Source of the DNA: CAIVAT01 sp037128705
Lineage (GTDB): Bacteria > Bacteroidota > Bacteroidia > Bacteroidales > FEN-979
DNA: 64,000 bases
Assembly (NCBI GenBank): GCA_037128705.1
Contig: JBAXVX010000022.1
Location: 1 to 64,000, forward strand
Reading direction: 5' to 3'
The number at the start of each line of letters is the position of its first letter. Positions within the stretch are counted from its first letter, which is position 1. The position numbers and the translations under genes were made by a program. The notes below the pieces were generated by a model, which was not told where the DNA came from, did not search any database, and saw only the letters and a list, made by a program, of their open reading frames with translations. Shown here one piece after another: positions 1 to 7,727 of this stretch.

Positions 1-13
1 TGTCACCTTGTTA

Positions 14-775
14 CTAAATTTCGATCTCCAACCCGTCATACGCAAGCTGAATAAAATCGGGCAGTTTTTTGTTCACCTCTTCATGCAGACCCACAAAATG
101 GCTGAGATGGGTGAGAAAGGCTGCTTCAGGATTGAGTTGTTTTAGGATTTCGACAGCCTCTCCAACCGAAAAATGGGAAACATGCTTTGAGTTGCGCAGG
201 GCGTTGAGCACAATCACCTTCGAACCTTTGATCTTTTCAAGTTCTGGTGCACTGATGTAACTGGCATCGGTGATGTAGGTAAAATCGCCTACCCGGAAAC
301 CGGTTACCGGAAGATTCTCGTGCCTCACGATGATGGGGATGAATTCAACACCAAGGATGGTAAAAGGCTGGTCGTCGATAAAGTGGGTGGTAAGCTGCGG
401 CGCCCCAAAATACCGGGATTCGGAAAATATATAGGGGAATTCAATGCGAATGGCCTCCATCACCTGCGGAGTACCGTAGATATCAATTTTCTTGTTCAGG
501 ACGTAATTGAAAGCCCTCACATCATCCAGCCCTGCAATATGATCGCGGTGTTCGTGTGTGAAGACAACGGCATCCAGGTTCATTACCTGCTGACGCAACA
601 TCTGCTGGCGGAAATCAGGACCACAATCAATGACGAAGGTCAATCCGTTTACCTCAATCATGGCAGAGGTCCGCATGCGCTTGTCACGAAAGTCAACAGA
701 CATGCATACCGGACAGTCGCAGGTTATTACCGGCACCCCGATGGAGGTGCCCGTACCAAGAAAAGTAATCTTCAT
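14..775 (-). CDS. MBL-fold metallo-hydrolase (PhnP-like)
   Basis: A metallo-beta-lactamase-fold hydrolase of the PhnP/RNase Z-like group, probably a cytoplasmic phosphodiesterase; the substrate cannot be read from sequence. The metal-binding signature THEHRDH lies near residue 80 and is followed by Asp-His positions typical of two-zinc MBL enzymes. The N-terminal pair CDCPVC is common in this subfamily. I chose the ATG at 775 because family members start with MKxTFLGTG; an ATG at 799 would add eight residues and overlap the ribF stop as TGATG, so translational coupling is possible. It is the last gene of the minus-strand series that starts at hydC1. Confidence 0.8.
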   Translation of the reverse strand: MKITFLGTGTSIGVPVITCDCPVCMSVDFRDKRMRTSAMIEVNGLTFVIDCGPDFRQQMLRQQVMNLDAVVFTHEHRDHIAGLDDVRAFNYVLNKKIDIYGTPQVMEAIRIEFPYIFSESRYFGAPQLTTHFIDDQPFTILGVEFIPIIVRHENLPVTGFRVGDFTYITDASYISAPELEKIKGSKVIVLNALRNSKHVSHFSVGEAVEILKQLNPEAAFLTHLSHFVGLHEEVNKKLPDFIQLAYDGLEIEI

Positions 776-798
776 CCGGTCATTTGCGTACATTGGCA

Positions 799-1728
799 TC
801 AGAATATGAGTTCATCAACCTGGTTGCGGTCGATGGTTAGTTGTTTCTTCAGGTCGTCGGAAGTCTTGAGGATCCGTTCTTCCCTGATTCGTTTGTGGAA
901 TAGGAGTGTAGCCATCTCCCCCTCAATTCTGCCGTAGTCTTCGAGCAGGTGAACTTCCACGAGCGTGTCAAGCGGAGAGGTTTCATGCTGCCTGATGAAA
1001 CACATGGCACGCGAAAAAATGTCCTCACCCACCACCGTCACTGCATAAACGCCGTTGGGAGGCACCAGCTTGCAGTCCTCCTCGATCTGGAGCGAGAAAC
1101 AGGGAAATCCGATCTCCTCCAGTATCGGACTGCTTTTGCTCATGCGGCCAATGATGATGTACTGGTGATCAAGATATGCATTGGCTTTCTGTATGTTCCC
1201 GTCGTTGATTGCATTCCTGATCTTGGTTGAACTGACTGATTCATTGTGGATATCCTGTTCAGGTATCTCTTCAACCTCAAATCCGTTGATGGCGCCAAGT
1301 TTGCGCAAGGCATCATAATCCCCTTCACGGTTATGCCCAAAATGGTGATTGAAACCAATAACGATCTTCCGTGCATGGAGTTTGTTCAGCAGGATATTTT
1401 TCACGAAATCAATGGAGGTGATCTTCGAAAACTCAAGGGTGAATTGCACGATGATCAGGTTATCCAGCCCGGCTTTTTGCAGTAAACTGATTTTTTCGGG
1501 CTGCGAATTGATCAGGAACAACCCTTTTCCGGCAGTCTCAGGATAAAGGACCTTCCTGGGATGCGGATGAAAGGTGATCAGAACAGTTTCACCTCCGATT
1601 TCGGCGGCAAGCTTCTTTAATCGCTGCAGAATGACCTTATGCCCGATATGAACCCCGTCAAAAGATCCGGTGGTAACAACCGCATTGCGGATTTCACCGA
1701 CATGCTCAAACCCATAAAAAATTTTCAC
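799..1728 (-). CDS. ribF: Bifunctional riboflavin kinase / FAD synthetase
   Basis: RibF converts riboflavin to FMN and FMN to FAD in the cytoplasm. The adenylyltransferase half (residues 1-180) has GSFDGVHIGH with the HxGH nucleotide-binding motif and ends with SSTKIR. The flavokinase half (about 185-305) has the PxNGVYAVTV strand and the FIRQHETSPLDTLVEVHLLEDYG segment typical of the RibF C-terminus. Its 309 residues match the family. It follows rex by 12 bases in the same direction. Being downstream of hydrogenase genes is notable because each HydB needs FMN, but co-transcription is inferred only from spacing. Confidence 0.95.
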   Translation of the reverse strand: MKIFYGFEHVGEIRNAVVTTGSFDGVHIGHKVILQRLKKLAAEIGGETVLITFHPHPRKVLYPETAGKGLFLINSQPEKISLLQKAGLDNLIIVQFTLEFSKITSIDFVKNILLNKLHARKIVIGFNHHFGHNREGDYDALRKLGAINGFEVEEIPEQDIHNESVSSTKIRNAINDGNIQKANAYLDHQYIIIGRMSKSSPILEEIGFPCFSLQIEEDCKLVPPNGVYAVTVVGEDIFSRAMCFIRQHETSPLDTLVEVHLLEDYGRIEGEMATLLFHKRIREERILKTSDDLKKQLTIDRNQVDELIF

Positions 1729-1740
1729 CTTCTTGTATTT

Positions 1741-2382
1741 CTACTTAAACCGTTCATCGTTCTTTTTTGCGAAGAAAGCAACCTTCTCCAGCGAGGTAAT
1801 CATATCGTACTCTTCCAGGTAAACAAAAGGTGGCACATTGAGCGGTTTTGGAGTGAAATTGAGAATGCCCTTGATGCCCGCAAGAACCAGGGTCTCGGCA
1901 ATTTCAGCTGTTTGTTGGGAAGGAACGGAGATGATGCCGATCGAAATATTGTTCTGCTTGATAACTTCGGTCATCTGGTTGATGTGGTAACAGGCAACAC
2001 CATCATACACCCTGTTGATCTTGTCGGGATTTATATCAAAAGCGGCTATGATCGACAGTTTTGACCGCTTGCCTTTGAAATAGCTGATGATGGCCTTCCC
2101 CAGGTTCCCGAGTCCGACTACTGCAACCCGCTGGCCGCGTTCCGAATCAATGATTTTACCGATGAGTTCTATCAGCTCTTTGATATCGTAACCTTTTCGC
2201 AGATTCCCTGAATAGCCTATCAGCATCAGGTCACGCCTGACCTGCACCGGTGTGATGTGCAGCATCTGGGCTATTTCATGGGAGAAAACATGGGTCTTCT
2301 CTTTCGAAAGAATCATCAATAAGGAGCGGCGATATTGACTCAGTCGCTCGACTGTTTTATGGGGCAGATTTTTTATGAACAT
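1741..2382 (-). CDS. rex: Redox-sensing transcriptional repressor Rex
   Basis: Rex represses fermentative and hydrogenase genes and leaves DNA when NADH binds. Residues about 1-78 form the winged helix (HVFSHEIAQMLHITPVQVRRDLMLIG). Residues about 85-200 form a Rossmann fold with the dinucleotide motif VVGLGNLGKAI. The 213 residues are normal for the family. The start overlaps the end of the upstream receiver-kinase gene by 10 bases, so the two are translationally coupled. Rex-like operators lie before all three hydrogenase modules in this window (see sites near 10.2, 18.2 and 25.6 kb), which makes local regulation likely. Confidence 0.96.
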   Translation of the reverse strand: MFIKNLPHKTVERLSQYRRSLLMILSKEKTHVFSHEIAQMLHITPVQVRRDLMLIGYSGNLRKGYDIKELIELIGKIIDSERGQRVAVVGLGNLGKAIISYFKGKRSKLSIIAAFDINPDKINRVYDGVACYHINQMTEVIKQNNISIGIISVPSQQTAEIAETLVLAGIKGILNFTPKPLNVPPFVYLEEYDMITSLEKVAFFAKKNDERFK

Positions 2383-3524
2383 GGTTTTTCGATTGGAAGT
2401 CTGACATTAAATGTGGTGCCTTGGTCCGGGATACTGCTGACTTCGATCTTTCCGTTATAATTATCTATCAGCTTTTTAACGATGGAAAGACCCAGCCCGC
2501 TCCCGGTTATATTTTTGGTTTTATCATTTTTGATTCGCACAAAATCATCAAAAATCTTTTCTATCTCTTCATTGCTCATTCCTATTCCTGTATCTACCAC
2601 CTTGATCTGCATGCAGCCTCCATTCGGTTCGAGTGTGAAATCAACAATGCCCCCATCCCGGTTATACTTGATGGCATTTGAGATCAGGTTGTTGAAAATG
2701 ATCTCCATTTCCTCTGCATCTCCTTGAATGACCATGGGGCCCTGATTGTGCAGGTTGAGTTTTACATCCCTTTGGATGGCATAGGGTCGCATGGTATCCA
2801 TCGCAGTTCTTGCCACCGGCACCAGGTCAATCTCCGTGATGTTCCGCTTGGCTTTTCCCGACTCAACGCGTGTCAGGTCGAGCAAGTCGAGTATCAGGTG
2901 ACGCATTCCCTTGATGCGTTCAAGAGAACGGTCGATCATCACGTCATAATCCTCGAGTTTCGGACCATTTTGCCGTTCCCTGATCATTTTCAGGTACCCT
3001 TCAATGGAATTGAGCGGTGCTTTAAGCTCATGCGACAGGACTGACAGGAAGGTAAACCTGATTTGTTTTCCGGTATCCTGCAGTTTAGTGGTCATCTTTT
3101 TGAGAAATACACGCTTGGTAATATTCTCAATGGATGATTTCAATTCCTGGGGTGTGAATGGCTTGGGAATGAAATCATAGGCCCCGTCGCTGGTGGCTTT
3201 TACCGCTAATTCAAGCGATGCATACGACGTAATCATGACCACGATGATGCTTTTTTGCTTTTTCTTGATATATTCAAGTACTTCAATTCCCTGGATTCCA
3301 GGGAGTTTATTGTCGAGCAACACAATATCAGGCTGGTTTGATTCGATGATCTCTATCCCGGCTTCGCCTGTGGATGCCTCTATGACCTCGAATTCAAACG
3401 CCTCATCCATGAAAGGATAATCTACCTTGAAATTCCGGAGAATCCTGGAAATTCCGCTGCGGATTCCGGGTTCATCATCGACTACGAGTATCTTTAGTGT
3501 TGACATAGCTGGTTTGCTCTTCAA
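2373..3524 (-). CDS. Hybrid protein: receiver domain followed by histidine kinase
   Basis: A soluble hybrid with the receiver first. Residues about 8-125 are a receiver with VVDDE, phospho-acceptor Asp in IVLLDNKLPG and Lys in FIPKPF. Residues about 155-220 are the HisKA dimerisation region with His in FLSVLSHELKAPLNSIEG. Residues about 265-380 are the ATPase with the N box NLISNAIKYN and the G boxes VDTGIGMS and GSGLGLSIV. No membrane segment is visible, so the input is probably phosphate from another kinase. It lies 29 bases after a lone receiver gene and overlaps rex. This suggests a phosphorelay with the upstream hydrogenase-like kinase, but the direction of phosphate flow is an inference. 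Confidence 0.88.
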   Translation of the reverse strand: MKSKPAMSTLKILVVDDEPGIRSGISRILRNFKVDYPFMDEAFEFEVIEASTGEAGIEIIESNQPDIVLLDNKLPGIQGIEVLEYIKKKQKSIIVVMITSYASLELAVKATSDGAYDFIPKPFTPQELKSSIENITKRVFLKKMTTKLQDTGKQIRFTFLSVLSHELKAPLNSIEGYLKMIRERQNGPKLEDYDVMIDRSLERIKGMRHLILDLLDLTRVESGKAKRNITEIDLVPVARTAMDTMRPYAIQRDVKLNLHNQGPMVIQGDAEEMEIIFNNLISNAIKYNRDGGIVDFTLEPNGGCMQIKVVDTGIGMSNEEIEKIFDDFVRIKNDKTKNITGSGLGLSIVKKLIDNYNGKIEVSSIPDQGTTFNVRLPIEKPCS

Positions 3525-3553
3525 AAATAATCCGAAAATCAGTTATTATTACA

Positions 3554-3958
3554 TCAATTGTTATTTTTTAACAGCAAAGTGTCAATTTCCTCCCGCAGGC
3601 GTTCAGTGCGAATGCCTTTATCAAGGAACCGGTCGGCCTTGATCCATTTTCGGTTATTCTCGTCATTGATGTCGAAATTGATACCCGTTTCAGCCGCCAC
3701 ACCGGTTGCGATGATTATGGGCACATCAGGATATTTTTTTTTCATTTTATAGCACAGGATAAAGCCGCTGTCTTCATTCTCCATCATCAGATCAAGGATG
3801 GCCAGGTCGGGCTTGGTCTTTTCAAGCAGTTTTTCAGCCTCCTGCTGGCTCTCGGCCGTAATGGTTTTAAAACCAAAATGCTTGATTTTCGACTCCAGCT
3901 GGAACAGGTAATCCTGGTCATCATCTACAATCAAAATTGTAATATTTCCCGGGTTCAT
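3554..3958 (-). CDS. Single-domain response regulator
   Basis: A lone receiver of 134 residues with no output domain. The acidic pocket is IVDDDQD, the phospho-acceptor Asp is in LAILDLMME, the switch Thr is in IIIATGV and the Lys is in FLDKGI. Such stand-alone receivers usually act as phosphate shuttles or bind a partner. Its position between the hydrogenase-like kinase (ends at 4021) and the receiver-kinase hybrid (starts at 3524) fits a shuttle role. The partner assignment is inferred from gene order only. Confidence 0.85.
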   Translation of the reverse strand: MNPGNITILIVDDDQDYLFQLESKIKHFGFKTITAESQQEAEKLLEKTKPDLAILDLMMENEDSGFILCYKMKKKYPDVPIIIATGVAAETGINFDINDENNRKWIKADRFLDKGIRTERLREEIDTLLLKNNN

Positions 3959-4020
3959 TTTAACAAGTATTATAGATTCGTTTTCATTTCTGTTTATTCC
4001 GGCATAACAGCCATTGCCCC

Positions 4021-6003
4021 TTATTTCCCCCTGGGTACGGTGATCTTGAATGTTGTCCCGGTTGGCCCCTGTGAAGGGTCAGCATTGGAGTTCACATGGA
4101 TTTTTCCCTTGTGCATTTTTACGATGCCATAGATCAGTGCCAGCCCCAAACCTGTTCCCTTTCCCATCTCTTTGGTGGTAAAGAAGGGCGTAAAGAGTTT
4201 GTCCATGTTCTCCTTTTCTATACCGCTGCCTGTATCCGAAACAATGAAGATGATATCACTGGCATCACCGTCAACGCTGACCTTGAGTGATCCGCCGCCC
4301 GGCATCGCTTCAATGGCGTTTTTTTCAAGATTGGTGAGCACCTGCATCATTTGATCAATGTCGAGCAATGCGATGGGATCAGCGATGGACGACTTAAAGG
4401 AAAAATCAATATTTTCGGGCTTCACAATTGAATTCAGGCTATGCTGTGCGAATTTTACTACGTCGGTTTCTGTCAGGCTCACCTGGTTTTTGCGGGCAAA
4501 ATTAAGCAGCCCGCTTACAATTTTCTTGCACCGTTCAGCCTGTTCAACAATCAACTTGAGATCATCACGCACCCCGGCTCCTTCAGGCGACTCATCCATC
4601 AGGATGTTGCTGTACATGGTAATAACCCCGAGCGGATTGTTAAGCTCATGCGCAATACCTGCTGACAGTTGTCCCATATGTGCCAGTTTTTCCGATTGTT
4701 TCAAAGCAGCCTTGGCCCTGGCAAGTTTTTCATTGGAAACATTCAGGTTGTTTATGGAGTCATGCAGCTTTTCTATGGCATAAGGGAGACACATTTCAGT
4801 TTCAGCGAGGCCTTTCACGATCGCACCGGCATGATCCACACAGGTATCATAACCACATGCACCACAATTCAGATGTTCCTGGGGAGAGAATTTACCCATG
4901 GAATGCAGGGCGGCCAACACATCCTCGTTACTGGGCGGCGGCAGTCTGCGGTCTTCAGGGGTGAAACTCTGGGATAAATCCAGCTGTCCGTATTCTTCAA
5001 CATTCCTTTCCCAGGCCTCCTTGTCAATGTGCTGAAGTTTTCTGCCGACATATTCCCCCACGGCATTGCTTCGCGCGAAGCGTTTCCCTCCGGGAGCTGT
5101 GCCGGGTCCCATAATGCAACCTTCACAGCAAAGCAGCATGAGATGCTTGTTTCTGATAAACCCCTCTTCAAACTCCTTGATCGCCTCTTTGTAGTTCACC
5201 CGGCCCTCGGCGATGATCACACGCTCTTCGGGGATTACCTCCTGGTTATTGGCTGTGTAATATAAACCCCTGCTGATCGGAAAAATTGCCCCTTTCCCGC
5301 TGTGAGGCGGATCAAAATCAGATGGTTCCGTGTTTTCAGGACGAATGTTAAACATATCAAACATGTCGCGTAACTCCAGGAAGGTAAGCACCTCATCAAC
5401 TTCGTCTGATTCAGCCTTTTTGGCGAAACAGGGGCCAATGAAGACAACCTTCAGATCATCGCCATGCTTTTTCTTCATGACCCGGGTCATGGCGACCATG
5501 GGAGAGGCGATGGGGGCAAGGTAAGAAACCATGTCGGGATGATAGTGGCGAATGAAGTATACAATGGCCGGACAGTCGGAGGAGATGTCACCCTCATAGT
5601 CGCTGTTCTTGATCATCTTTTCATACTCCCGTGCTACGATGTCGGCACCAAAGGAAACCTCGGTAACATAATCAAATCCCAGCTTTCTGATCATTCCGAC
5701 CAGCATCTTGTGATCGGGGATCTCTTCGAATTCAGCCGGGAAACTAGGGGCAATGCAGGCAGCAATTTTACTTTTCGATTTTAAAAGCTCATTCACACCC
5801 TCAACCGACCGCATGGGTATTTTAGCACCCTGGCTGCATACCTTTACGCAATTCCCGCATCCAATACACCGGTCGTTGAGTACCTCAGCCTGGCCATTGA
5901 TGATCTTTATGGCTTTTACAGGGCATTCCCTTACGCAGGTGAAACAAACCCTGCATCGGTCCTTAATGGTGAAAACCAGCTGCTTGTTAAATGAATGGCT
6001 CAT
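4021..6003 (-). CDS. Hydrogenase-like sensor histidine kinase (HydS-type)
   Basis: A 660-residue soluble fusion. In order: two [4Fe-4S] motifs (Cys17/20/23/27 and Cys46/49/52/56), an [FeFe]-hydrogenase large-subunit-like domain (about 75-345), an Fe-S domain (Cys380/383/388/405), a coiled linker, HisKA with His452 in SAGIAHELNNPLG, and an ATPase ending in TFKITVP. The H-cluster positions are SDCP (Cys144), IGPC (Cys192) and CCEGC (Cys292, Cys296), so all four [4Fe-4S]H ligands are present. The proton-transfer Cys is Asp143 instead. This is the pattern of sensory rather than catalytic hydrogenases. The start overlaps the end of hydA1 by 4 bases. Likely role: H2 or redox sensing coupled to phosphorylation of the receivers that follow. 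Confidence 0.9.
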   Translation of the reverse strand: MSHSFNKQLVFTIKDRCRVCFTCVRECPVKAIKIINGQAEVLNDRCIGCGNCVKVCSQGAKIPMRSVEGVNELLKSKSKIAACIAPSFPAEFEEIPDHKMLVGMIRKLGFDYVTEVSFGADIVAREYEKMIKNSDYEGDISSDCPAIVYFIRHYHPDMVSYLAPIASPMVAMTRVMKKKHGDDLKVVFIGPCFAKKAESDEVDEVLTFLELRDMFDMFNIRPENTEPSDFDPPHSGKGAIFPISRGLYYTANNQEVIPEERVIIAEGRVNYKEAIKEFEEGFIRNKHLMLLCCEGCIMGPGTAPGGKRFARSNAVGEYVGRKLQHIDKEAWERNVEEYGQLDLSQSFTPEDRRLPPPSNEDVLAALHSMGKFSPQEHLNCGACGYDTCVDHAGAIVKGLAETEMCLPYAIEKLHDSINNLNVSNEKLARAKAALKQSEKLAHMGQLSAGIAHELNNPLGVITMYSNILMDESPEGAGVRDDLKLIVEQAERCKKIVSGLLNFARKNQVSLTETDVVKFAQHSLNSIVKPENIDFSFKSSIADPIALLDIDQMMQVLTNLEKNAIEAMPGGGSLKVSVDGDASDIIFIVSDTGSGIEKENMDKLFTPFFTTKEMGKGTGLGLALIYGIVKMHKGKIHVNSNADPSQGPTGTTFKITVPRGK

Positions 6004-7721
6004 GACAACTCCGTTTTAACCGGTGAAACATGAAGCAGTTCCCTGCTTTGCTCACTTCCTGGCTTCGAAAGGATTTTTTCATAAATATCAGCAATGATGG
6101 GGTTTTTATGGGCTACCTTGATGATCTCCTCCTCATCAACATCATAAAGCGCTTTCATACGCAACTTCAGGCTCTTTTCATCCGGATTCAGTTTTTGCCC
6201 CCCGCCATTGATGCAGCCATACGGGCAGGCCATCACCTCGATAATCTGAAAACTCTCACGACCGGCTTCAATCTCTTCGATCAGCGATTTCGCATGGGCC
6301 AGCCCACTTACCGCAGCCACATTCAAAATAGTCTTTCCCAGTTTGACCCTTGCCTCCTTTTTGTTTTTAAGCCCGCGTAATTCACCGATCTTAAGGGTGC
6401 TCATCTCCAGGCCTGTCATCATAAAATGCATGGTCCTTAACAATCCCTCGAGATGTCCCCCGGAAACGTCAAACAAATTACCTGATGAACTGCGCATGCT
6501 GAAAGCGGCGTCGCTTGGCTCAGGCTCAAGGTTGTTGAAATCGATCCCGAGCAGTTTTATCAGTTTTGTAAGTTCCCTGGTTGTGATCACTGCATCCACA
6601 TATCGTGAATTACCATCTTTCATCCGGTCACGGTCGGCTTCATACTTCCTGGAAGTACAGGGCATCACCGATACCATAAACACATTCTCTGATTTTTGGC
6701 CGGCTGAACTGGCAATGTGGTTTTTAACAAGGCGTCCCATGATCTGTTGGGGCGAAAAACTGGTCGATAAACTGGGCTTCAAATATGGCTTGTTTTCTTC
6801 AATATACCTGACCCACGACGGACAACAGGATGTGAACATTGGGAGGCTGTTCCCGCTGTTCAATCTTTCAATAAACCCGGCTGCCTCCTCCATAAGGTTC
6901 AGGTCAGCACCCATGGAGGTGTCAAAAACCTGCCTGAATCCCGCTTTTTTCAATGCGGCTCGCAAAAGGTTCAGAATATCCTTACTGGCTTTGATGTTAA
7001 AATCCTCTGCAATGGAGGCAGGAACAGTAGGGGAGAACTGGATCACGGGAAATAGTTCCGGGTTATTCAGTGCTTCGAGAACCACATTTATACTGGATTT
7101 TTCAGCTAAGGCTCCTGTGGGACAAACCATGATGCACTGACCGCATTTAACGCAGGTTTGGGTATTCAGTCCTTTGTTGTAAGAAGTTCCGATCCTGCTT
7201 TCTGTTCCCCTCCCAATCACATCAATGGCAGAAACCCCGATCATATCATCACAAATCCGGATGCACCGGCCGCATAAAACGCATTTTGCAGGATCACGCA
7301 CAATGGAGGGACATACATTGTCGATCTGGATCCTTTGCCGCCTGCCAATATATTTCCGCTCCCTGACATTCATTTCAACAGCTAGGTTCTGTAAGTCGCA
7401 CGTTCCGCTTCGGTCGCAGTAAAGGCAGTCATCAGGATGGGCTGCAAGCAGTAATTCTACCAGAACTTTTCTTGCCTTAAGCACTTTAGGAGAATGGGTT
7501 TTGATTTTCATCCATTCAGTTACCTGGTGTGAGCACGAGGGGACAAGCCCCGCGATTCCATCAACCTCAACAACACACATTCTGCAGCCACCGGATGGAC
7601 TGTAACCGTTCATGTAACAAAGGGTTGGAACATGGATCCCCATACGGTCAAGCACATTTTTAATCGTTTCGCCCCTTTTGGCTGAAACCTGCTGATTGTT
7701 TACCTCAATGTTAAATTGCAT
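6000..7721 (-). CDS. hydA: [FeFe]-hydrogenase catalytic subunit, module 1 (divergent active site)
   Basis: HydA of 573 residues whose numbering runs almost exactly with Clostridium pasteurianum CpI. The electron wire is complete: [2Fe-2S] Cys35/46/49/63, His95-Cys99/102/108, and two [4Fe-4S] sets (Cys147-157 and Cys190-200). The H-cluster ligands Cys300, Cys355, Cys499 and Cys503 and the proton-relay Cys299 are all present. Two residues differ from active enzymes: position 358 is Arg instead of Lys (MPCTSRK), and position 282 is Gly instead of Glu (MEEAAG). Loop 3 reads MACPYGCINGGG, with Tyr and Asn replacing Gly. It is co-oriented with hydB1 (6 bases apart). It could be a slow or biased enzyme, or a sensory complex; sequence alone cannot decide. 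Confidence 0.9.
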   Translation of the reverse strand: MQFNIEVNNQQVSAKRGETIKNVLDRMGIHVPTLCYMNGYSPSGGCRMCVVEVDGIAGLVPSCSHQVTEWMKIKTHSPKVLKARKVLVELLLAAHPDDCLYCDRSGTCDLQNLAVEMNVRERKYIGRRQRIQIDNVCPSIVRDPAKCVLCGRCIRICDDMIGVSAIDVIGRGTESRIGTSYNKGLNTQTCVKCGQCIMVCPTGALAEKSSINVVLEALNNPELFPVIQFSPTVPASIAEDFNIKASKDILNLLRAALKKAGFRQVFDTSMGADLNLMEEAAGFIERLNSGNSLPMFTSCCPSWVRYIEENKPYLKPSLSTSFSPQQIMGRLVKNHIASSAGQKSENVFMVSVMPCTSRKYEADRDRMKDGNSRYVDAVITTRELTKLIKLLGIDFNNLEPEPSDAAFSMRSSSGNLFDVSGGHLEGLLRTMHFMMTGLEMSTLKIGELRGLKNKKEARVKLGKTILNVAAVSGLAHAKSLIEEIEAGRESFQIIEVMACPYGCINGGGQKLNPDEKSLKLRMKALYDVDEEEIIKVAHKNPIIADIYEKILSKPGSEQSRELLHVSPVKTELS

Positions 7722-7727
7722 GTTGGC

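Noticed and set aside
3558..3574. Rex-like palindrome TTGTTA-N5-TAACAG upstream of the receiver-kinase hybrid
   Set aside because: The spacing is one base short of the Rex plan, and the site lies within the end of a coding sequence.
6343..7140. Long plus-strand open frame of 265 codons opposite hydA1
   Set aside because: It is antisense to a clearly conserved hydrogenase gene and encodes no recognisable motif.
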